64,000 nt of DNA, taken from assembly GCF_009931695.1 (NCBI RefSeq), contig NZ_CP048000.1, positions 3,241,501-3,305,500 on the forward strand. The letters are read 5' to 3'. This stretch comes from Anaerocolumna sedimenticola. Its GTDB lineage: Bacteria > Bacillota > Clostridia > Lachnospirales > Lachnospiraceae. The position numbers and the translations under genes are program-made. Below, piece after piece: positions 28,652 through 38,932 of the stretch (positions are counted from its first letter, which is position 1; each line of letters begins with the position of its first letter). The notes beneath the pieces are model-generated. The model had not been told where the DNA came from. It was given only the letters and a program-made list of their open reading frames with translations, and searched no databases.

Positions 28652-30910
28652 ATGTTTAGAAAAAAATTAGTACCCTTGTTTATTGCAGGATGTATGCTTA
28701 CGTCCAGTTTACCGTCAATGGTATATGCGGCAGCAGAAAGTGACATCAGCACTGCCACCGCAGATATTCCGGTTACTGAGGCTGCGGTTGCAGTCGATAA
28801 GACGTCACAGGAACCTGCTGCGGGTGATCTTGAACGTATTATTACGGTTATAAAATCTAAGATTACAATACCTGAGGAGTTAACGCAATTTGATTATAAT
28901 TTTAGCACGGACAATTATTATGGATCGGCCATATGGAATTTAAACTGGTATGCAAAAGAGGATAACGGACGTATATTCGTTTCCTGCGACCAGAGCGGCA
29001 ATATATTAAGTTTTTCTTCTTATGACGGCAATTCCAATAATTACGTACCTAAATTTTATAAGTCTGAATTAAAAAATGCTGCAAGTGAGTTTATAAAAAA
29101 AGTGACTCCCGACATAGCAGGAAAAATAGAGTATGTTGGAGTGACTGCATACGGAACTTACAGCGGGCAGTATAATTATCAGTTTCAGCGTGTGGAAAAC
29201 GGTATACCGATGCCGGATAATACGGTAACCGTTGGTGTAAATTATCAGACCGGCAGCGTTACTTCATTTAATTCCAACTGGTTATATAATGTTAAAATTC
29301 CATCAGCGGAAACTAAAATTACAAAGAATGAAGCTGCCGAGAAAATAGGTAAAACCGTGACCATGAAATTATCCTATCAGAATGCATATATAACGGATAA
29401 GAATGGTGACACCAAGATTAAGGCTTTCTTAGTATATTCTCCGGATAATGCCTATACCGCCGTAGATGCAAAAACCGGTGAAGTATATACGACTCAGAAT
29501 GAATGGGTTCAGGCAACGGATTCTGCGGCAAGCTCAGAGAAAGCGGCAGGAGACAAGGGTGATAACGGTAATTTATCCAAAGAAGAAGTAACCAAAGTTG
29601 ACGAGATGAAAGGTCTGATTACGAAGGAAGCTGCAATCAAAGCGGTTACGGAAAATAAAAGCTTATTATTGGATGATACTTTAAAATCCATATCTGCATC
29701 CCTTTATAAACAGGATGGTTTCTACCGCGGCAGCGGAGAATCCAAATATATATGGAATATCAGTTTATCTGATCCCAGAGAAGGTAAGGATGCCGGTTCG
29801 GATACGTACCGGGCATATGCCTATGCAACAGTTGATGCAGTTACCGGTAAGTTAGTATCTTTTCAGGCAAGTGTGAAAGACTATTATAATATGAGTAAGC
29901 AGGAATGGGAATCTGTTAAAGTAAAATATACGAAAGAACAAGGTAAGTCAATTCTGGAAGACTTCTTAAAAGTCCAGATTCCGGAGAAATTTAAAAATTC
30001 AAAATTAACTGATAATAAAGAATCTTATATAATTGCATACAAAGACGGAAAAGAAGTTTACGGCGGTTACTATTATAACTATAATAGAGTAAATGCAGAG
30101 GTTGAATATCCGTATAACAGTATATACGGAGCTGTTGACGGGGTAACCGGCAAAATTTATTCTTATTCCTATTATTGGGATGATAATGTAACTTTCGAAT
30201 CACCTAAAAATATTATCAATGAGGAAAAAGCATTTGATGCATATATAGGAGATAAAGGTTATCATCTTGTATACGAAATCAATAATATTCATACCATTTA
30301 TAACAGCGGTGCAAAGGAAATTATTAAAACGGACGCCTACTCTGTGGATAATGAAGTGCGGCTGGTATACAGAACGGACATTTCTCCAAATTATATATCT
30401 CCTTTTACCGGAAAACAATTAAATTATGACGGAGAAGAATATGTAGATCCGGATAAGATGTTTGATTACAGTGATATTAATGATAACGCTTCCAGCCGTA
30501 ATATAAGGCTTTTGGCTGAAATCGGTATCGGATTTAAAGGCGGTGAATTTCAACCGGATAAATCCATCACAGGGAAAGAATTAACAGAATTTTTAAATGA
30601 GGCAGGTATTTATTACAATAATAATAAATACAATCTGAAAAATGACAATTCAGCCATAACAAGGCTTACAGCAGCTAAATTCAGTATCCAGATATTAGGA
30701 TATGAAAGTGTTGCAAAATTAAAGGGTATTTATAGTACTGATTTTAAAGATATAAGTGAAATCTCCGATGCGAACCTCGGTTATGCTGCATTAGCTCAGG
30801 GGTTAAATTTAGTTACAAGCAACAAAGATGGTGAGTTTAGACCAAATGATAAACTAACACGTGCGGAAGCTGCCGATATGTTAATTAGTATGTTAGATGT
30901 GGAAGAATAA
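28652..30910 (+). CDS. Secreted YcdB/YcdC-PepSY-like repeat protein with C-terminal SLH domains
   Basis: A 752-residue exported protein. A signal peptide (MFRKKLVPLFIAGCMLTSS...VYAAAE) is followed by two similar tracts rich in the YcdB/YcdC (PepSY-like) pattern. These have short PepSY-like stretches such as YTAVDAKTGEVYTTQ, ATVDAVTGKLVSF and GAVDGVTGKIYSY. Residues about 605-752 contain SLH-type motifs (GFKGGEFQPDKSITGKELTE, DGEFRPNDKLTRAEAADML), which anchor proteins to secondary wall polymers. Its function is unknown; a surface role in protease inhibition or processing is only suggested by the PepSY resemblance. AAGGAGG precedes the ATG. Confidence 0.82.
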   Translation: MFRKKLVPLFIAGCMLTSSLPSMVYAAAESDISTATADIPVTEAAVAVDKTSQEPAAGDLERIITVIKSKITIPEELTQFDYNFSTDNYYGSAIWNLNWYAKEDNGRIFVSCDQSGNILSFSSYDGNSNNYVPKFYKSELKNAASEFIKKVTPDIAGKIEYVGVTAYGTYSGQYNYQFQRVENGIPMPDNTVTVGVNYQTGSVTSFNSNWLYNVKIPSAETKITKNEAAEKIGKTVTMKLSYQNAYITDKNGDTKIKAFLVYSPDNAYTAVDAKTGEVYTTQNEWVQATDSAASSEKAAGDKGDNGNLSKEEVTKVDEMKGLITKEAAIKAVTENKSLLLDDTLKSISASLYKQDGFYRGSGESKYIWNISLSDPREGKDAGSDTYRAYAYATVDAVTGKLVSFQASVKDYYNMSKQEWESVKVKYTKEQGKSILEDFLKVQIPEKFKNSKLTDNKESYIIAYKDGKEVYGGYYYNYNRVNAEVEYPYNSIYGAVDGVTGKIYSYSYYWDDNVTFESPKNIINEEKAFDAYIGDKGYHLVYEINNIHTIYNSGAKEIIKTDAYSVDNEVRLVYRTDISPNYISPFTGKQLNYDGEEYVDPDKMFDYSDINDNASSRNIRLLAEIGIGFKGGEFQPDKSITGKELTEFLNEAGIYYNNNKYNLKNDNSAITRLTAAKFSIQILGYESVAKLKGIYSTDFKDISEISDANLGYAALAQGLNLVTSNKDGEFRPNDKLTRAEAADMLISMLDVEE

Positions 30911-30927
30911 TTATATTTAGCAGGAAC

Positions 30928-31005
30928 GGGGCTGTGGCAAAATAATCTGATTTACTCTAATAAAAGGATTTAGGGTTTAAAGGATATTTTGCCACAGCTC
31001 TATTC
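30928..31005 (+). terminator. Long-stem terminator after the SLH protein gene
   Basis: GGGCTGTGGCAAAATA pairs with TATTTTGCCACAGCTC across a loop of about 40 nt, followed by TATTC. It has the same stem design as 25729-25794. Confidence 0.75.
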
Positions 31006-31147
31006 TGGTTTAAATAATAACCAGGAACATACCGCTAATGCCAGAAAAAGTATATCCTTATTAAAATAATTTAGATAATTTTCACTTTTGTATACAGCAA
31101 AAATGTGGTAAAATAAAGGCAAGCTATATAATACTTTAGGAGGCAGC

Positions 31148-32080
31148 ATGAAAGACGTTATATTTTTGGAACCAATATTTAAAGAAATGATTTGGGGCGG
31201 TAATCGGTTAAAAACCGATTTCGGTTACGATATACCAAGTGACAGTACGGGAGAATGCTGGGCAGTCAGTGCACATACCAATGGTGACTGTACCGTAAAA
31301 AACGGGGAATATAAAGGTGAAAAATTAAGCAGCTTATGGAAAAATCACAGGGAATTATTCGGAGGAATAAAAGGTAATACCTTTCCTCTGCTTATTAAAA
31401 TAATTGATGCCAAAACTGATCTAAGTATACAGGTACACCCGGATGATGAATATGCAAATAAATATGAGAATGGATCCTTAGGTAAAACAGAATGCTGGTA
31501 CATCCTTGATTGTGATAAAGACGGTAAAATAGTGGTGGGACATAATGCAAAAGATAAAGAAGAATTAAAAACTATGATAGCCGACCGCAGATGGAATGAG
31601 TTAATCCGTGTATTGCCGATAAAGAAAGGAGATTTTTTTCAGATAGAACCAGGAACAGTACATGCAATAAAAGGTGGTACCGTTATTTTAGAAACCCAGC
31701 AGAACAGTGATATTACCTATCGTTTATATGATTACGACAGATTATCCGGCGGAAGTTTAAGAGAACTTCATATTGATAAAAGTATTGACGTAATCAAATG
31801 TCCTCATAAGGATGTAAATACGGACAGAAAGAAGATAAACTTAGAACAGGCAGAGGTAGAAGAATTAGTAACCTGTGAGTTCTATTCCGTAAGAAAAATA
31901 TCTGTTTTTGGAAAACAGGTATTGAAACAACCCGAGCTTTTTACTATTCTTAGTGTTATTGACGGAGAGGGAGCAATCGACGGCATTAAGTTAGAAAAAG
32001 GCGATCACTTTATATTACCAAACGGTTATGGGGATTATAGCTTAGAGGGTAATTTGCAGCTTATTACATCACATATTTAG
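31148..32080 (+). CDS. manA: Class I mannose-6-phosphate isomerase
   Basis: A zinc cupin enzyme interconverting mannose-6-phosphate and fructose-6-phosphate, of the short Firmicute type (310 residues). Zinc-binding blocks are visible: IQVHPDDEYA, KTECWYILD and EPGTVHAIKGGTVILETQQNSDITYRLYD. An AGGAGG site precedes ATG 31148. Monocistronic by appearance; it may serve mannan breakdown or cell-wall sugar supply. Confidence 0.93.
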   Translation: MKDVIFLEPIFKEMIWGGNRLKTDFGYDIPSDSTGECWAVSAHTNGDCTVKNGEYKGEKLSSLWKNHRELFGGIKGNTFPLLIKIIDAKTDLSIQVHPDDEYANKYENGSLGKTECWYILDCDKDGKIVVGHNAKDKEELKTMIADRRWNELIRVLPIKKGDFFQIEPGTVHAIKGGTVILETQQNSDITYRLYDYDRLSGGSLRELHIDKSIDVIKCPHKDVNTDRKKINLEQAEVEELVTCEFYSVRKISVFGKQVLKQPELFTILSVIDGEGAIDGIKLEKGDHFILPNGYGDYSLEGNLQLITSHI

Positions 32081-32090
32081 CATTGCACAT

Positions 32091-32227
32091 AAGTCCCCCC
32101 TCTTCTTTGCAAGACATAAGCGGTGGGTTTGGGACTTACTTGTTTCAGAGTTTAAGCTCCGACTGAAATGCCTGCCTGGCAGGTATAAGGATAGAGCCAG
32201 GTAGCAGAGCGGCTTGTGAAGATCCGC
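32091..32227 (+). ncRNA. Candidate structured leader between manA and yesL
   Basis: Four consecutive hairpins can be drawn: AAGTCCC/GGGACTT (32091-32137), TTTCAG/CTGAAA (32143-32168), CCTGGC/GCCAGG (32175-32201) and GCGG/CCGC (32209-32227). The GC content is well above that of nearby intergenic DNA. No reading frame fits, and none matches a riboswitch consensus I know. The first hairpin may instead be the manA terminator. Confidence 0.35.
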
Positions 32228-32257
32228 CTAGACTTATAGATAAAAAGGAGATTTCAA

Positions 32258-32908
32258 ATGGGTAATTTTTTTAACATGGACAATGGTTTTTTTACAGCCT
32301 TGGGCAAATTTGTAGATTTAATCATAATTAGTTTGGTTTGGCTGATTTTATGCATTCCGGTTATTACCATAGGACCTGCGACAACATCCTTATATTACGC
32401 TGTTGTTAAAGTAATACGAAGAGAGAGGGGTTATCTGGTACGTGAATTTTTCCATTCTTTTAAAACCAATTTTAAAACAGGACTTGTCGCAGGAGTTATT
32501 TTAACTATATTATTTATTGTTCTGGCATTTGACCGCAGATTTGCAACGACTATGACCGGAAAACAGAGTTTTATTTTGCTAAGTGTATTTAATGCCATGA
32601 TTTTTCTTCTCATTTGTGTGGCACTGTATATTTTTCCGCTTCTCTCCAGATTTACAATGGGAATCAGACAGTTATTTAAAACTGCTGTTTTTATGGCTAT
32701 GAAGCATTTGCCTACGACTATTCTGTTAATCATAATTTTTGCTGCCATTAGTTTGGGAACTTATATTATGCCTATAGCGATACTGATAACACCGGCGTTA
32801 TGTATTCTTCTTATGTCTTTCCTATTAGAAAGAGTATTTAAAAAATATATGCCTGAAAAATCCGATGAAGCAGAAAGTTCTGGCAGGGATGAATGGTATT
32901 TAGAATAA
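32258..32908 (+). CDS. yesL: YesL family membrane protein (DUF624)
   Basis: A 216-residue integral membrane protein. The N-terminal family signature is present (FFNMDNGFFTALGKFVDLIIISLVWLI, then CIPVITIGPATTSLYY), followed by about four more hydrophobic helices and a charged C-terminal tail. DUF624 genes usually sit in carbohydrate-uptake loci with YesM/YesN; their function is unknown. Here it lies 64 bp before glgB. A AAAGGAG site precedes the ATG. Confidence 0.9.
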   Translation: MGNFFNMDNGFFTALGKFVDLIIISLVWLILCIPVITIGPATTSLYYAVVKVIRRERGYLVREFFHSFKTNFKTGLVAGVILTILFIVLAFDRRFATTMTGKQSFILLSVFNAMIFLLICVALYIFPLLSRFTMGIRQLFKTAVFMAMKHLPTTILLIIIFAAISLGTYIMPIAILITPALCILLMSFLLERVFKKYMPEKSDEAESSGRDEWYLE

Positions 32909-32972
32909 TGTTATTATTCAGCCATACGGATGAATGGTTAACAAAATAATCATAGTTTAGGAGGACTTGTAT

Positions 32973-35192
32973 ATGGAAGAGTTGCTTTATGATTTATTAG
33001 ACTGGACGGAAGCCAGTAAAATTATTTACTCGGAACATGATAATCCACATAGTCTTTTGGGTGCCCATGTTACAGAAAAAGGAATTCTTATTAATGCATT
33101 TATTCCTACCGCTGTTCATATTGATGTAAAAATAACCGGTTCGGGGCAGGTCTATCCTATGATTTGCAAGGATAAGGATGGATTTTTTTCTGTAATAGTA
33201 ACAGGGAATAAAGTGATTCCATATACCTTGTTTGTTACTTACAATAATAATTCCACAGAGGAAATCAGGGATCCGTATTCTTTTGATCCTGTGATTGATC
33301 CTATGGATTTAACCCGTTTTGCAGGCGGGATTCACTATAATATTTATGATAAATTAGGTGCTCACATGATGGAAGTAGACGGTGTAAACGGAATTTTATT
33401 TGCCGTATGGGCACCAAATGCTGTCCGTGTCAGTGTCGTCGGTAATTTTAATAATTGGGACGGCAGACGGCATACGATGAGAAGATTATATGATTCCGGT
33501 ATATTTGAACTGTTTATACCGAATCTTAGGCCTGGTGAAATCTATAAATATGAGATAAAAATCAAAGGCGGCTTAATCGTTTTAAAAGCGGATCCTTATG
33601 CCAACCAGACTGAGTTAAGACCTAACAATGCCTCTATCGTCTGTAATCTGAATGAATATGAATGGCAGGATGGTAATTGGATTCAGGAAAGGGCGGAAAA
33701 GCAATATGAGTCGGAACCAATGAGTGTATATGAGGTACATTTAGGTTCCTGGAAAAAACCTCCTGTGGATGAGGGCAGAGAATTTTATAATTACAGAGAA
33801 CTGGCACCGATGCTTGCCGGATATGTAAAGGATATGGGTTATACCCATATAGAATTAATGCCTGTTATGGAGCATCCTTTTGATGGGTCATGGGGTTATC
33901 AGGTTACCGGTTATTATGCACCGACGGCAAGATATGGCACACCTTCTGATTTTATGTATTTTATGGACTTTATGCACAGGCAGGGTATTGGTGTAATATT
34001 AGACTGGGTTCCCGCACATTTCCCAAGAGACACTTTTGGATTGGCTAATTTTGACGGTACCTGCCTTTATGAACACAAAGATCCCAGGCAGGGTTCACAT
34101 CCGCATTGGGGAACTTTAATATATAATTATGGAAGACCCCAGGTTTCCAATTTTTTAATTGCCAATGCCTTATTCTGGATTGAAAAGTACCATGCGGACG
34201 GTATCCGGATGGATGCAGTTGCTTCCATGCTTTATCTGGATTATGGTAAAAAAGCAGGACAATGGGTCGCTAATATTTATGGCGGAAATGAGAATCTGGA
34301 AGCTATGGAGTTATTAAAACACCTGAATTCCATATTTAGAAAGAGAAAAGACGGATCCTTAATTATTGCAGAAGAATCTACTGCATGGCCGAAAGTTACC
34401 GGAGATGTTAAAGCGGGTGGACTGGGATTTGATTTAAAATGGAATTTAGGCTGGATGAACGATTTTACTAATTATATGAAATGCGATCCGTTGTTCCGCA
34501 AAGGAAGGCACGGAGAGCTTACTTTCAGTATGATTTATGCCTATAGTGAGAAATTTATGCTGGTTCTTTCCCATGATGAAGTTGTACACGGAAAAGGCTC
34601 CATGATTAATAAAATGCCTGGCAGTATAGAACAGAAATTTGCGAACCTGCGGGTTGCTTATGGTTTTATGATGAGCCATCCCGGTAAAAAATTATTATTT
34701 ATGGGTCAGGATTTCGCACAATATGCTGAATGGAATGAAGCGAAAAGTCTGGATTGGGATTTGTTAAATGAAGACCAAAACTGCAAATTAAACCGTTATG
34801 TAAGAGACTGGAACAAGCTGTACCGTTCCTATCCTGCATTTTATCAATTGGATTATGATGAGAACGGATTTGAATGGATCAGCTGTATGGATGCTGACCA
34901 TAGCATTATTGTATTTATCAGAAAAACCTCAATAATTGAAGAAACTATGCTGGTTGTTTGTAACTTTACGCCGGTTGTATATAAAAACTTTTTAATCGGA
35001 GTTCCTTTTACCGGTAAATATAAAGAAATTTTTAATAGTGATAAAACAATTTACGGGGGAAGCGGCAATATGAATCCCAGACAGAAACAATCACGGAAAG
35101 TGGAATCAGACGGCAGGGACCAATCAATCAGTCTTACCGTACCTCCATTAGGGATAGCTGTATTTACCTGTACCCCTGTAATAACAAACTAA
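32973..35192 (+). CDS. glgB: 1,4-alpha-glucan branching enzyme
   Basis: A GH13 enzyme that introduces alpha-1,6 branches into glycogen. N-terminal CBM48-type domains (VWAPNAVRVSVVGNFNNWDG) precede the barrel with DWVPAHFP, the nucleophile Asp in DGIRMDAVASMLYLDYG, the acid Glu in IIAEESTAWP and LSHDEVVHGKGS; a C-terminal beta domain ends the protein. About 739 residues. AGGAGG lies directly before ATG 32973; an in-frame TTG at 32967 overlaps that site's spacer and is rejected. No other glycogen gene is adjacent. Confidence 0.96.
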   Translation: MEELLYDLLDWTEASKIIYSEHDNPHSLLGAHVTEKGILINAFIPTAVHIDVKITGSGQVYPMICKDKDGFFSVIVTGNKVIPYTLFVTYNNNSTEEIRDPYSFDPVIDPMDLTRFAGGIHYNIYDKLGAHMMEVDGVNGILFAVWAPNAVRVSVVGNFNNWDGRRHTMRRLYDSGIFELFIPNLRPGEIYKYEIKIKGGLIVLKADPYANQTELRPNNASIVCNLNEYEWQDGNWIQERAEKQYESEPMSVYEVHLGSWKKPPVDEGREFYNYRELAPMLAGYVKDMGYTHIELMPVMEHPFDGSWGYQVTGYYAPTARYGTPSDFMYFMDFMHRQGIGVILDWVPAHFPRDTFGLANFDGTCLYEHKDPRQGSHPHWGTLIYNYGRPQVSNFLIANALFWIEKYHADGIRMDAVASMLYLDYGKKAGQWVANIYGGNENLEAMELLKHLNSIFRKRKDGSLIIAEESTAWPKVTGDVKAGGLGFDLKWNLGWMNDFTNYMKCDPLFRKGRHGELTFSMIYAYSEKFMLVLSHDEVVHGKGSMINKMPGSIEQKFANLRVAYGFMMSHPGKKLLFMGQDFAQYAEWNEAKSLDWDLLNEDQNCKLNRYVRDWNKLYRSYPAFYQLDYDENGFEWISCMDADHSIIVFIRKTSIIEETMLVVCNFTPVVYKNFLIGVPFTGKYKEIFNSDKTIYGGSGNMNPRQKQSRKVESDGRDQSISLTVPPLGIAVFTCTPVITN

Positions 35193-35216
35193 TAACATGT
35201 TTTGAAAGGATTAAGT

Positions 35217-36113
35217 ATGGAATTATTTATAAATCGCTGTTTATCCATATTAGACACAGGCACAAATAATAATAATTATAACAGTATCCTGGGAGATTTT
35301 ATTGATAATGGGTTAAAAGGTTTCCTTAATGAAGGCTTAGATTTTATCAAACGATTGCTGTTTGCTGTTATAATATTAGTTATCGGTAAAAAATTAATCC
35401 ACTATTTTACCGGTTTATTAGCTAAATACTTTAACCGTACAAAAATGGAAATCAGTGTCTCCGGCTTTTTATTGGCAATGATTCGGGCGGTATTGTATAT
35501 TGTACTTGCAGCATTTATAATAATACAGGTAATCGGTATAGCGAGTGCTCCGATAATAGCAATACTCGGTTCAGCAGGCCTCAGTATTGGATTAGCCTTG
35601 CAGGGAAGCCTGTCAAATTTTGCCGGAGGAGTCCTGATATTGCTTCTAAAGCCTTTCCGGGTTGGTGACTATATCATAACAGGCGGAAATGAAGGTACGG
35701 TTACGGCAATTGATATATTTTATACCAGGTTATTAACCGTGGATAACAGACTTTTAGTTATGCCGAATGGTTCTTTATCAAACGCTAATATTATCAATGT
35801 AACTTATGAATCCAAACGCAGACTTGATATCTCAGTTCTGATTGATTATTCGGAGAATATTAAAAAAGTCAAAGACATTTTAATAGAAATTGCAGAAAAT
35901 CATGAGCTTGTTTTGAAAGATCAGGATATATCGGTGTTTGTTAACAGCTTTGATCCCAGTGCAATTAATATCGGAATCAGAGTCTGGGTTTTGAAAGAAA
36001 ATTATTGGACTCTAAAATGTGAGTTATTGGAATTAATAAAAAATCAATTTGATAAAAATAAAATTACCATTCCTTTTGATCAATTAGATGTAAATATAAG
36101 AAATAATCCTTAA
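35217..36113 (+). CDS. Small-conductance mechanosensitive channel (MscS family)
   Basis: A roughly 298-residue channel that releases solutes on hypo-osmotic shock. Two hydrophobic helices are followed by the conserved pore helix (SAGLSIGLALQGSLSNFAGGV, then LLLKPFRVGDYI). The cytoplasmic vestibule domain has TRLLTVDNRLLVMPNGSLSNANIIN. ATG 35217 is chosen because the AAAGGA site overlaps an upstream in-frame TTG (35202). It begins 24 bp after glgB and may be cotranscribed. Confidence 0.92.
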   Translation: MELFINRCLSILDTGTNNNNYNSILGDFIDNGLKGFLNEGLDFIKRLLFAVIILVIGKKLIHYFTGLLAKYFNRTKMEISVSGFLLAMIRAVLYIVLAAFIIIQVIGIASAPIIAILGSAGLSIGLALQGSLSNFAGGVLILLLKPFRVGDYIITGGNEGTVTAIDIFYTRLLTVDNRLLVMPNGSLSNANIINVTYESKRRLDISVLIDYSENIKKVKDILIEIAENHELVLKDQDISVFVNSFDPSAINIGIRVWVLKENYWTLKCELLELIKNQFDKNKITIPFDQLDVNIRNNP

Positions 36114-36343
36114 TATACCTTTTATTTTAAATTTACTCTTGTTGACAACTTTAATAATGAGGAAGAAAAGCGAGTTCACTACAGTGATTGAATACGATTT
36201 TATGTATTTTGATGAAAAAATAGGTTCTTTTTTATTAAATTCCGTATGAATTAACATTTTGTAAGAAAAATTCATTTTTTTAAAAAAAAAGCTTTCCTTT
36301 TTCATAAAAAAGTGGTATTTTATCTTTAGACGAAATAATCGTT

Positions 36344-36387
36344 AGAGCAATGGTGTTCTCAAATGTCTTTTTTGAGAACACTTTTTT
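36344..36387 (+). promoter_or_regulatory. Candidate ANTAR-type antiterminator hairpin overlapping a terminator, upstream of glnN
   Basis: AGAGC (36344-36348), hexaloop AATGGT, GTTCT (36355-36359) matches the ANTAR-bound hairpin, whose hexaloop has A at position 1 and G at 4. Its 3' arm lies inside the 5' arm of a strong terminator (GTGTTCTCAAA 36353-36363 / TTTGAGAACAC 36371-36381, then six T). The two structures are mutually exclusive. A preceding small hairpin (ACGA/TCGT, about 36330-36342) would be the first ANTAR stem, though its loop lacks the G. The terminator itself is near certain; the ANTAR role is inferred. Confidence 0.6.
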
Positions 36388-36476
36388 ATTATACAATTAT
36401 TGGAAAGTCCGGTTTTTGTATAACTTAAATAATTATGATAATATAAAATATATAATGAATGGAAGGAGCTTTTATT

Positions 36477-38582
36477 ATGGCAGAAAAATTAACAGAAATC
36501 TTTGGAATTGATGTATTTGATGAAACAACCATGATTGAACGTTTACCAAAAAAGACTTATGCCGCATTAAAGAAAACAATCCAGAATGGAGAGGATCTAG
36601 ATCCCGCTGTAGCTGATGTTGTTGCTAATGCAATGAAAGATTGGGCAATTGAAAGAGGTGCGACGCACTTTACCCATTGGTTCCAGCCAATGACCGGCAT
36701 AACCGCAGAAAAACATGATTCTTTTATCAGCCCTGCTTCCGGCGGTAAAATTTTAATGGAATTTTCCGGTAAAGAATTAATTAAAGGTGAACCGGATGCA
36801 TCTTCATTTCCTTCCGGCGGATTAAGAGCAACGTTTGAAGCCAGAGGTTATACAGCTTGGGATTGTACTTCTCCGGCATTTTTAAGAGAAGACGCTGCTG
36901 GTGTTACCTTATGTATTCCTACAGCATTCTGCTCCTATACAGGAGAAGCTCTGGATAAGAAAACTCCTTTATTACGTTCAATGGAAGCAATCAGTGACCA
37001 GGCTGTACGTATATTAAAATTATTCGGACATGACAATGTTAAATCCGTATCCTGCTCCGTAGGACCTGAACAGGAATATTTCTTAGTAGATAAAGCAAAA
37101 TACTTAAAAAGAGAAGACTTGATTTTCAGCGGGCGTACTTTATTTGGTGCTATGCCTCCAAAAGGCCAGGAAATGGAAGATCACTATTTCGGATGCCTGA
37201 AAGAAAGAATTTCTGCTTTCATGAAAGAAGTAAATGAAGAATGCTGGAAACTTGGAATCTTGGCTAAAACACAACATAACGAAGTTGCTCCTGCCCAGCA
37301 CGAATTAGCTCCTATCTATGCAACTGCTAATATTGCTACCGATCATAACCAATTAGTAATGGAAGTTATGAAAAAAGTTGCTAACCGTCATGGTTTAGCT
37401 TGTTTACTTCATGAAAAACCTTTTGCAGGTGTGAATGGTTCCGGTAAACATGACAACTGGTCAATGGTTACTGATACCGGCAAAAACCTTCTTGATCCGG
37501 GAAAAACACCTCATGAGAATGTGCAATTCCTGTTATTTTTAGCAGCCGTATTAAAAGCTGTTGATGATCATGCAGATCTTCTTCGTCTGTCTGCTTCTAA
37601 TCCTGGTAATGATCACAGATTAGGTGCTAATGAAGCTCCTCCTGCTATTATTTCCGTGTTCCTGGGTGATCAGTTAGCAGATGTATTAACTCAGTTAATT
37701 GAAACCGGTGAAGCTACCAGCAGTAAACAAGGTGGTAAATTAAATGTCGGTGTTCATACAATTCCTGAATTCAGAAAAGATGCAACAGACAGAAATCGTA
37801 CATCACCATTTGCATTTACCGGTAATAAATTCGAATTTAGAATGGTTGGTTCCTCTATGTCCATAGCTGGACCAAATACTACTTTAAATACAATAGTTGC
37901 AGATGTATTATCAGATTTTGCAGACGAATTAGAAAAAGCTGATAACTTTGATGTAGCAGTTCATGACTTAATTAAGAAAACTGTTACCGAACATCAAAGA
38001 ATCGTATTCAACGGAAACGGTTACTCAGATGAATGGGTAGCAGAAGCGGAAAAGAGAGGCTTACCAAATATCAAATCCATGGTGGAAGCAATCCCTTGTA
38101 TGGTTACTGATAAAGCAGTAAAAATATTCAGCAAACACAAAGTATTCTCAGAAGTTGAGCTTCATTCCCGTGCCGAAATTGAATATGAAGCATATTCTAA
38201 GACCATAAATATTGAAGCTAAGACCATGATTGAAATGGCTAACAAGCTTTATATTCCAGCTGTAATTAAATTTGCTTCCAGTTTAGCAGCATCCATTAAT
38301 TCAATAAAATCTGCTGTTCCGGATGCAGATGTAAGTGTACAGGAAAGTTTATTAAAAGAAACTTCTTCCCTTTTAGCAAATGCTAAAACTGCAGTAAGTG
38401 CTCTTACCTCCTATGTAGCTGCGGCTGCTGAAAAAGAAGGTGCTGAACAGGCATTATATTTTAGAAAAGTTGTATTCCCTGCTATGTCAAGTCTTAGAAC
38501 ACCGATTGATGAACTTGAGTTAATCGTAGATAAAGAATTATGGCCAGTTCCAACTTATGGTGATTTATTATTTGAAGTATAA
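36477..38582 (+). CDS. glnN: Glutamine synthetase type III
   Basis: It makes glutamine from glutamate, ammonia and ATP. The roughly 701-residue length marks type III (GlnN), large compared with type I. Recognisable blocks are [33 protein letters not shown], the [19 protein letters not shown] metal region and [24 protein letters not shown] precedes ATG 36477; an upstream in-frame ATG (36459) is rejected. The leader terminator with ANTAR-like hairpin suggests nitrogen-responsive antitermination. Confidence 0.96.
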   Translation: MAEKLTEIFGIDVFDETTMIERLPKKTYAALKKTIQNGEDLDPAVADVVANAMKDWAIERGATHFTHWFQPMTGITAEKHDSFISPASGGKILMEFSGKELIKGEPDASSFPSGGLRATFEARGYTAWDCTSPAFLREDAAGVTLCIPTAFCSYTGEALDKKTPLLRSMEAISDQAVRILKLFGHDNVKSVSCSVGPEQEYFLVDKAKYLKREDLIFSGRTLFGAMPPKGQEMEDHYFGCLKERISAFMKEVNEECWKLGILAKTQHNEVAPAQHELAPIYATANIATDHNQLVMEVMKKVANRHGLACLLHEKPFAGVNGSGKHDNWSMVTDTGKNLLDPGKTPHENVQFLLFLAAVLKAVDDHADLLRLSASNPGNDHRLGANEAPPAIISVFLGDQLADVLTQLIETGEATSSKQGGKLNVGVHTIPEFRKDATDRNRTSPFAFTGNKFEFRMVGSSMSIAGPNTTLNTIVADVLSDFADELEKADNFDVAVHDLIKKTVTEHQRIVFNGNGYSDEWVAEAEKRGLPNIKSMVEAIPCMVTDKAVKIFSKHKVFSEVELHSRAEIEYEAYSKTINIEAKTMIEMANKLYIPAVIKFASSLAASINSIKSAVPDADVSVQESLLKETSSLLANAKTAVSALTSYVAAAAEKEGAEQALYFRKVVFPAMSSLRTPIDELELIVDKELWPVPTYGDLLFEV

Positions 38583-38597
38583 TTTAACCAGCAAGAA

Positions 38598-38632
38598 AGG
38601 GGCTGTCGCACTAAATGCGGCACCCTTTTTCA
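38598..38632 (+). terminator. Terminator after glnN
   Basis: GGGGCTGTCGCA pairs imperfectly with TGCGGCACCC around a TAAA loop, followed by TTTTT. Confidence 0.8.
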
Positions 38633-38930
38633 TTTCCGCGAAAGCAAAGTGAGAATTAGCAAGCTTGCTTGCAATAATTCGAACGCGCACGCGAACCGAA
38701 GAAACTCGCAAAGCGTATTTCTTCCGGTTAGAGATGTTTATCACATTTAGGGTATCAAAATAGCGTGTGATTATTATCCAACAGAGACACGTTCTCACTC
38801 GGCTGCCAAACATAGCGGTACATAAGTACCGATGGCGGCAAACGGTCTTTTAGTGGATTAATAATCACACGTTATTCTTTACAAATCTACGTGATAAGCA
38901 TTCAAGATTTCTGAGGCGCCGTCCTACTTT
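38632..38930. repeat. Large imperfect palindromic element with a dispersed 34-bp end
   Basis: Arms of about 50 bp (38731-38780 and 38854-38907) are inverted repeats, including TAGCGTGTGATTATTATCCA against its near complement. A central hairpin CGGTAC-ATAA-GTACCG lies at 38816-38831. The first 34 bp (38632-38665, beginning ATTTCCGCGAAAGCAAAGTG) recur exactly at 41477-41510, again right after a terminator. No coding capacity. It looks like a MITE-type or structured repeat. Confidence 0.6.
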
Positions 38931-38932
38931 TT

